Of a stretch of DNA of 10,728 bases, positions 6,401 to 10,728 are shown one piece after another. The notes below the pieces were generated by a model that saw only the letters and a program-made list of their open reading frames with translations, had not been told where the DNA came from and ran no database searches. How positions within the stretch are numbered: position 1 is the first letter of the stretch; every line of letters begins with the position of its first letter. Made by a program: the position numbers and the translations under genes. The stretch is from Acetobacteraceae bacterium (GTDB lineage: Bacteria > Pseudomonadota > Alphaproteobacteria > Acetobacterales > Acetobacteraceae). The stretch is from NCBI GenBank assembly GCA_030039695.1, contig JASHVB010000294.1, positions 1 to 10,728 of the forward strand, given 5' to 3'.

Positions 6401-7160
6401 AGCGGATCCCGCCATCGTCGCACGCGATTACATCGAAATGTCCGCGCGGATGATGGGCCAATTTGAACGGTCCCTGGCTATTTCCGAGCAAAGCATGGTT
6501 ATTGCCCTGGACCGTGGACACTTGTTCTCTATTGTGTGGGCGAGCGTTTCCCGCATTTCCGCCCTGCGTGGCTTTGGACGCTATGCGGAAGCAGTCGCCT
6601 GCGCTGATCGCGCGATCGATATTTGCAACAAATGCCGATTTCATGCTCGCATCGGCAACGTGTTGCTGCATCGAGGACCTGCGCTGTTCGATCTTGGCGA
6701 TGCAGAAGGAGGTCTGCAGGACTTGCAGCAGGGCATCGCCCTGTGGCGCAGGGTGAACGGCATGTTCATGCTCGCACGCAATATGACGATCCTTGCCGAC
6801 TACCAGTTCCGGGCGCGCCAATTCGAGGCGGCCCGCGCCAGTCTAAGCGAAGCCGAGCACCTCGCCGAGGCGACAGAGGAAAAAGATCACCTTGCCGAAA
6901 TCGTCAGGCTGCGTGGCCGCCTCTGGCAGAACGACGGGCACCACAAAACCGCGAGGCGCTGTTACCAACGGGCAATTGCACGATCCCGCGAACAGCGAGC
7001 TCGCCTTTTCGAACTGCACGCCGCCCGCGACCTGGTCAGGCTCGCGGAAGAGCGCAATGCCGCGGCGAAGGAGCGGGACATGCTTCGTAGCATCGTCGAC
7101 AGGTTCCCCGCCGGCCTTGATATTCCGATCCTCGCAGAATGCCGCGAGTTGCTGCGGTAG
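3408..7160 (+). CDS. Large AAA/TPR regulator: OmpR-type wHTH plus degenerate receiver and cyclase domains
   Basis: 1250 residues. About 3-104 is a receiver-like fold (RIMVIGRDVRQR) with only one acidic residue in the first loop and no conserved lysine. About 108-211 is an OmpR/PhoB winged helix (LTHGEFGLLQLFVQ, RSVDMQIVRLRRKIE, VPGSGYKF). About 235-407 is a class III adenylate-cyclase-like domain (ERRYVTAVAAELL, FGYFGYP, LRVRVGVASGL, TRRLAG, YRDLG). Its metal-binding Asp residues and Asn/Arg pair are not retained, so no cyclase activity is expected. The ATPase follows, with Walker A GEPGIGKS at 455-462, Walker B VFEDAQWAD at 582-590 and a conserved FNHALTCDVAY helix near 770. From about 800 to the end are TPR-like helical pairs (FERSLSYSEKAVAL, YAEAVACADRAIDI). 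The ATPase motifs look intact. It is probably a cytoplasmic ATP-dependent transcription factor sensing a ligand or partner through its TPR region. I chose the ATG at 3408 (AGGTGGG 4 nt upstream); a TTG at 3363 with AAGG is the alternative. It diverges from the oxidase/NTF2 cluster, its most likely target. Confidence 0.85.
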   Translation: MRSRIMVIGRDVRQRAHLARLLSANGYRIDIAESAAHARRLGFAEIALAIVAPDGLGPEGPQLVLQLQATIGNVLLVGARGGIDPSDDAGVLTRVAEALMPASELEDQSLILQFDGYRLDSAGHCLTDRQGREIPLTHGEFGLLQLFVQRAGRVLSRDQLLRVLAGRNAETFDRSVDMQIVRLRRKIEPNPKRPTLIVTVPGSGYKFAAKVRQADPAALPEVVEGRPEAQPVNAERRYVTAVAAELLAAEGTRLPNDPEELWSLVDPWRRYAAAIVARHGGVVTGTRLREVFGYFGYPVGQEYAAERALHAALAMVRGVPEKDEALPSGLRVRVGVASGLIMVDANGELLGEAPADAASLQHVAQAGQIIVTPSTRRLAGDLFAYRDLGPLAMTDGAGLPSAWQVLGPTAVGSHSEALHAAATTPLIGREEELGTLLRAWQRVKSDAGHLFLVSGEPGIGKSRLLAALEATLVAEPHKSLHHFCSPLREDSGLHPIIACWEKEAGFAHTDTVEQRLRKLEALLAPYRLPAEDIALIAATLSVPAGDRYPLPDLPPPQRKERTFAALVNLLERIARGQPVLMVFEDAQWADPSSLELLDILVERLSKSPILLAISFRSEFVAPWTGRAGTSLIVPSRLNRTDSEMLAAATANHALKPELLQRIVARADGVPLFIEELTKAVLEAFPDQCKTALPLAVPNTLQASLTARLDRVPAAKEAAQIGAVIGREFSHAMLAAAALVSEAKLVEGLDELVSSGLVVRRGTPPDARYTFNHALTCDVAYATLPRRRREIYHHRIATALEQRHDGFARVPDPELLAHHFQEAREFGRAFTYWIAAGDMAEQHGANQEAVGHYRAARQLIEHKDLPIVERSRLPELLMKLGNAQVQIVGYHSEDVVRVYQEARDAALALDRPDEAADAAIRTAPFLFGNCRHREAMDIAYTILKEDQDRLRRETLVHVWVMLSGASWHVGEFERSLSYSEKAVALDDEVNCTHKAPWAAADPAIVARDYIEMSARMMGQFERSLAISEQSMVIALDRGHLFSIVWASVSRISALRGFGRYAEAVACADRAIDICNKCRFHARIGNVLLHRGPALFDLGDAEGGLQDLQQGIALWRRVNGMFMLARNMTILADYQFRARQFEAARASLSEAEHLAEATEEKDHLAEIVRLRGRLWQNDGHHKTARRCYQRAIARSREQRARLFELHAARDLVRLAEERNAAAKERDMLRSIVDRFPAGLDIPILAECRELLR

Positions 7161-7166
7161 CGTGCC

Positions 7167-8660
7167 TTAGAAGGACTCGAAATATTCGCGATGCTCCCAG
7201 TCCGTGACGAGCGTTTGAAAGCGGTGCAGTTCGTGTCGGCGGACCGCAATGTAGTGGTCAATAAATTCATTCCCGATCGCTTGGCGGAACATGGTTGAAG
7301 CGGAGAGCGCATCTATTGCTTCGCCAAGGCCCGCGGGCATCAGCGGCCTTTGCGTCTGTGCATAAGGGTCAGGCAGCGGATCGCCTGGGTCAAGCTTGTT
7401 TGCGATTCCATCCAGACCGGCGAGAATTTGCGAGCCCATATAGAGATAAGGATTAGCCGCCGGATCACCTGATCGGTTCTCGATATGAGTCCCTTGATCG
7501 CCCATGCCTCCAACCAGTCTGCACATCGCGCCTTTATTGTCGTACGACCATAACACGCGATTAGGCGCCAAAGGGTTCGCGTGCAGGCGCTTGTAGCCAT
7601 TCACGGTAGGATTTGAGAAAGCAGCACTTGCGCGCGCGTGCTCCAGCAGTCCTCCGACAAAGTGAGCTCCGATATTGGACAATAGTTTACCGGCTTCGGC
7701 AAAGACATTCGCGCCATTCGCCCTATGGCGCAGTGACTGATGCAAATGCCAACCGCAAGAAAACACATTCGGAAGAGCTGGCTTTGCCATGAATGACGCC
7801 AATAGCCCGGCGCGCCGGCAGACCTGCTTTACGGTTGAACGCAGCAAAACGGCCGCATCTGCAGCGGCGATATCATCTAGAGGATCCAGCGAGATTTCGA
7901 TTTGGCCTGGCCCCCATTCCGCATCGACAATGCGCAAAGGCAGGCCGACGCTGATCAGCGCATGTCGGATGCGCGTGATAATGGGCTCCAGCTCATCGAG
8001 CACATTCTCGGCCATGTACTGATAGCCGTGACGTACTGCCTCGACCTCCGGGGGTTCTGGCGGCTGCGCACAGTCAATCAAATCGTTCCGGGATTGGCTG
8101 ATCCTCAGGATGTGGCATTCTATCTCCACGCCGCCAACAAAGGCGAAGCCCTGTTCTACCAGAAGACCGCAGGCTGTCTGCATGACCAGCCTGGGATCGA
8201 GCGGGCAACGTTCTCCGGATGACAGATAGAGGTCATTCAACACCCAGCCGCATTTGTGTGCCCAGGGCAACACCCGAAAGGTGTCAAGATCTGGAATTGC
8301 CAACATGTCCCCCGCGCCCCCCATCGCGTCGCGGCCGAAGCCCCCATCACGGGAGAACACATTCTGAAAAATATTGTTCGCGGAATCCATGGCGAAGAGC
8401 GCCGTGGTGAATGGAACTCCGTTGCAGGCTGCCTGTGAAAACAGCCGTGCCTCGATCGGCCGGACGCGGACGATGCCGTGCGTGTCAACAAAAGCGATGC
8501 GAACGACTTCCAGATTCTGTTCGCTAATTTCCGCCAGAACGGAATCCAACTTGTCCTTCCTCTCCGGCGTATTCCGGTCGGTCCGTTCAATAAATTTGAG
8601 CCGGCCAATCGAGTAATCGCTCGAGGCATTCCGTATCGCGCTGCGTTGGTCAGCCGCCAT
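7167..8660 (-). CDS. Glutamine-synthetase-family ligase, substrate unknown
   Basis: About 497 residues; family enzymes join ammonia or an amine to glutamate's gamma-carboxyl using ATP. The N-terminal beta-grasp has FVDTHGIVRVRPI. Catalytic landmarks by eye are GGVEIECH (Glu 179 and 181), AEWGPGQIEIS (Glu 248 and 255), SFMAKP, CGWHLHQSL (His 305 and 307), NGYKRL (Arg 358) and HIENRSGDPAANPYL (Glu 394, Arg 396). All metal and glutamate ligands seem present. The usual NRSA motif reads NKGA (Lys 376), replacing an ATP-site arginine. Divergence from housekeeping GlnA, including this site and the N-terminal extension, suggests a gamma-glutamyl-amide (PuuA/GlnA-like) ligase, not the main ammonia-assimilating enzyme; this is inference. 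The start is uncertain: the ATG at 8660 has GGGGG 5 nt upstream, an ATG at 8693 has a weaker site, and the longest frame begins with TTG at 8723. No adenylylation tyrosine motif was recognised. The stop lies 6 bp from the regulator's stop on the other strand. No amine-catabolism partner gene is visible. Confidence 0.85.
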   Translation of the reverse strand: MAADQRSAIRNASSDYSIGRLKFIERTDRNTPERKDKLDSVLAEISEQNLEVVRIAFVDTHGIVRVRPIEARLFSQAACNGVPFTTALFAMDSANNIFQNVFSRDGGFGRDAMGGAGDMLAIPDLDTFRVLPWAHKCGWVLNDLYLSSGERCPLDPRLVMQTACGLLVEQGFAFVGGVEIECHILRISQSRNDLIDCAQPPEPPEVEAVRHGYQYMAENVLDELEPIITRIRHALISVGLPLRIVDAEWGPGQIEISLDPLDDIAAADAAVLLRSTVKQVCRRAGLLASFMAKPALPNVFSCGWHLHQSLRHRANGANVFAEAGKLLSNIGAHFVGGLLEHARASAAFSNPTVNGYKRLHANPLAPNRVLWSYDNKGAMCRLVGGMGDQGTHIENRSGDPAANPYLYMGSQILAGLDGIANKLDPGDPLPDPYAQTQRPLMPAGLGEAIDALSASTMFRQAIGNEFIDHYIAVRRHELHRFQTLVTDWEHREYFESF

Positions 8661-8723
8661 CTTCGCCCCCGATAAACCTGGCACCCCTATCATATTGCAC
8701 CAGATTTTCCGCGATTGACACAA

Positions 8724-9087
8724 GGATTATGTCCGGCAGGAAGGTCAAGCCTAACTACCGGGCCATGTGGAGGCGAAACGTCTGCTTTGGGCTGAAACCG
8801 GATCAGCTGCCCAGGGTGGAAACCAGCCCGTCGCGAACGATCGGGATCTCAAGCTTGCGCCGTAGGCGGACGAGCGATCTCGGCCGCGCCTGAGCCCTCG
8901 CAACGCCTTTTCAGATTGCGCTCGTGCCTCAACCAGCCGTCACTCTTTCTTTTACGTCGACGCCGCGATGGAGCTCTTCCTTCTCTACGAGGTTGCAGGA
9001 ATCGCCCCAGGATGGCGTACCAAGGCCAGCGCTAAACGCACAGTAACGAGGAGGTTTCCGGGCAAGCGCAGGGTTTGGCGTCGCTGT
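8724..9087. other. Gene-poor stretch between the ligase and the GMC dehydrogenase
   Basis: About 360 bases (430 if the ligase starts at 8660) lie between two minus-strand genes. No frame has a ribosome-binding site with a recognisable product. Around 8777-8800 the sequence GTCTGCTTTGGGCTGAAACC recalls short degenerate repeats scattered in Bradyrhizobium-type genomes; I cannot confirm this without a search. The segment upstream of the ligase (8730-8760, minus) contains TTGACC and CATAAT, but only 11 bp apart, which is not a standard promoter. A T-rich patch lies at 8944-8954. No strong terminator hairpin was found after the dehydrogenase stop at 9088. Confidence 0.4.
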
Positions 9088-10728
9088 TCAGACCAAGGAT
9101 CCCGGGCTGCGAACGTAGGTATCTTTGATCGCATCGGCCGCCCAACAGGCCAGCATGCCGATCGTCTCGGTGGGGCCGTTCACGGGGTTCTGCGGGAACG
9201 CGCTGCCGCCCACTACGAACAGGTTCGAAACGTCCCACGACTGCAGATATTTATTGACGACGCTGGTAGATGGATCGCTGCCCATCACGGCGCCCCCGAC
9301 GTTGTGCGTGCTCTGATATCCCGTGATACCAAAGTGCCTGCCTTTGTTCGTGCCGCCCAGGCGCGAACCGTTGAGCGCCCGGCCGATCTCTGTGCAGTGC
9401 TCGTTTAGGTACTTCATCATCCGCAGTTCGTTGTCGTTCCAGTCGAACGTCATGCGCAGCAGTGGCAGGCCATAAGCGTCTTTGTAGGTCGGATCCAGAT
9501 CGAGGTAGTTGTGCTGATAGCTCAGACAGGATGCGTGAATGTGGATCGACATGTTTCGGCGGTAGTTACGGGCTACGGCTTTTTTCCATTCGCTGCCCCA
9601 ACGCGGCGTACCGGGTGGGACCCGCTTGCCCTTGATCGGCGTGGCGCCGCTGGTCGAAGTGTTGAAATAAGCGCCCCCGATGAAGCCGAGCGGGCCTCGG
9701 TCGATCAGGTCACCGTTGAATTCGTCAATCGAGGTGTTGATCTGGCCGCCGCCAATGAAAGGATTGAACTCGCGATCGTCGAAGAACACCTGCACCGAGC
9801 CGCCTTGCTGGTAAGAGTAGTTGCGGCCGACCACCCCTTTGCCGGTGAGCGGATCGTAGGGCGTTCCGATGCCCGACAGCAGCAGCAGCCGCACGTTGCT
9901 AAAGCAATAGGCACCAAGAACCACGATGCTCGCTGGCTGCTCGACTTCGTTGCCGCGCGGGTCGATGTAAGTCACCCCAGTGGCCTTCTTGCCGGTGGAG
10001 TCCTTGTTGACGCGCAGCACGTTGCACAGCGGGCGCAACTCGAAGGTCGGTTGCCGGGCGAGCGCAGGTAGCACCGCGGAGAGCGGATTGGCCTTGGCAC
10101 CTTGCGCGCAGACATGGCTCGAGCAGAAGCCGCCGCGCGCGCATTCGAGCATCTGAACTCGGTACAAGTTGCGGTAGTCCTGAGTCATCGCCGCGGTTGG
10201 GCCCTGAAACGGCACGTATCCCAGCGACGTCACCGCGTCGGCAAACAGGGTGCCTTCATGCGTGCGCCGCGTCGGCGGGTTTGGATACTCGCGCGAGCGT
10301 GGCCCCTCATGAGGATTGCCGCCTGCCTGGATCTCGCCGTTAAGGTTGCCAGCCTTGCCACCGACGCCGAAGATTTCCTCAAACTGGTCATAGTAGGGTT
10401 CGATGTCGTCCCAAGTGACGCCCCAGTCCTGCAGGTTGCAGTCCTCAGGAATGAACGATTCGCCGTAGCGTTCTTTACTGCGCGAGCGGATTTCGAAATC
10501 GTGTGGCAAAAAGCGGCGCGCATTGCCGCCCCAGTGCGCCGCCGTGCCACCTACCATCTCGCCTGGCTTGAATGCACCCATCTCGCGCATCGGCAGCGCC
10601 GTCTGCACGTTGTTGTTGCGAAATGTGATGGTGTCGCGCGCCAGGTTCTGAAAGATGTCGCTATGGCGATCGAACTTCAGTTCGTCGTACACGTTGGGCT
10701 TCTGAAAGTCGGTGTCGATATCGAACTG
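9088..10728 (-). CDS. GMC-family FAD dehydrogenase, gluconate-2-dehydrogenase type, partial
   Basis: The last 546 residues of a GMC oxidoreductase; the N-terminus with the FAD-binding Rossmann GxGxxG lies beyond the right edge. The frame is open to base 10728, so the GTG at 10692 is an internal valine, not a start. Visible features, numbered in the fragment, include MVGGTAAHWGGNARRF (about 58-73), the family signature around the active site. ECARGGFCSSHVCAQGAK follows, with cysteines at 196, 202 and 207 in a C-x5-C-x4-C pattern like the iron-sulfur region of bacterial FAD sugar dehydrogenases. At the C-terminal end are THNVGGAVMG (candidate catalytic His 475) and NLFVVGGSAFPQNPVNGPTE. Relatives oxidise sugars or sugar acids at the periplasmic membrane face and pass electrons through a cytochrome c subunit, usually with a small third subunit. 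Neither partner lies downstream here, so any would be upstream, outside the window. The canonical NPT near the C-terminus reads NGPT. Confidence 0.85.
   Translation of the reverse strand, partial: QFDIDTDFQKPNVYDELKFDRHSDIFQNLARDTITFRNNNVQTALPMREMGAFKPGEMVGGTAAHWGGNARRFLPHDFEIRSRSKERYGESFIPEDCNLQDWGVTWDDIEPYYDQFEEIFGVGGKAGNLNGEIQAGGNPHEGPRSREYPNPPTRRTHEGTLFADAVTSLGYVPFQGPTAAMTQDYRNLYRVQMLECARGGFCSSHVCAQGAKANPLSAVLPALARQPTFELRPLCNVLRVNKDSTGKKATGVTYIDPRGNEVEQPASIVVLGAYCFSNVRLLLLSGIGTPYDPLTGKGVVGRNYSYQQGGSVQVFFDDREFNPFIGGGQINTSIDEFNGDLIDRGPLGFIGGAYFNTSTSGATPIKGKRVPPGTPRWGSEWKKAVARNYRRNMSIHIHASCLSYQHNYLDLDPTYKDAYGLPLLRMTFDWNDNELRMMKYLNEHCTEIGRALNGSRLGGTNKGRHFGITGYQSTHNVGGAVMGSDPSTSVVNKYLQSWDVSNLFVVGGSAFPQNPVNGPTETIGMLACWAADAIKDTYVRSPGSLV

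Noticed and set aside
8677..8700. TGGCAC...TTGCA resembling a sigma-54 promoter (plus strand)
   Set aside because: The GG and GC elements are 15 bp apart instead of 10, and the site points away from the ligase.
8661..8723. TTG start at 8723 for the ligase
   Set aside because: It is a rare start codon with no Shine-Dalgarno at proper distance; ATGs at 8693 and 8660 lie inside the frame and the latter has a G-rich site 5 nt upstream.
8803..8890. Minus-strand peptide with LVRLRRKLEIPIVRDGLV, resembling the end of an OmpR-type winged helix
   Set aside because: The similarity is limited to the LRRKLE string, no recognition helix or start is present upstream, and arginine-rich chance frames are common at this GC content.
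10690..10692. GTG at 10692 as the start of the GMC dehydrogenase
   Set aside because: The frame continues open to the window edge and the essential FAD-binding N-terminus would be missing, so this is an internal valine.

Overview
The window looks like chromosomal DNA from a GC-rich alphaproteobacterium. A Rhizobiales / Bradyrhizobium-like host is my inference from GC content, codon use and gene style; no marker gene proves it. I see no rRNA, tRNA, CRISPR array, insertion sequence or phage gene.

Left part (1-810). A small secreted glycine-rich protein (193-477, +) follows a near-perfect 20-bp palindrome. After it comes about 330 bp without a convincing gene, apart from a 37-codon minus-strand reading frame that may be a gene remnant.

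Central part (810-7160). A minus-strand cluster reads right to left. It begins with a cytoplasmic NTF2-like (SgcJ/EcaC or DUF4440 type) gene broken by a frameshift (2885-3263). An FAD-linked oxidase of the berberine-bridge / 6-hydroxynicotine oxidase type follows 24 bp later (1490-2860). Next is a 34-residue ORF with an excellent ribosome-binding site (1313-1417), which overlaps the start of a secreted NTF2/SnoaL-like protein (810-1319). Diverging from this cluster is a 1250-residue regulator (3408-7160, +). Its order is a receiver-like domain, an OmpR-type winged helix, a class III cyclase-like domain, an AAA/STAND-type ATPase and TPR-like helices. The receiver and cyclase domains have lost key catalytic residues. 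The divergent intergenic region holds four short direct repeats at an exact 11-bp period, which is the geometry OmpR/SARP-type winged helices read. The simplest model is a large ATP-dependent one-component regulator that controls itself and the divergent oxidase/NTF2 operon.

Right part (7167-10728). A glutamine-synthetase-family ligase (minus) ends 6 bp from the regulator's stop codon, convergently. About 430 bp of mostly gene-free DNA follows. The window ends in a GMC-family FAD dehydrogenase of the gluconate-2-dehydrogenase type (minus), whose N-terminus lies beyond the right edge. These two genes have no evident link to the regulator cluster.
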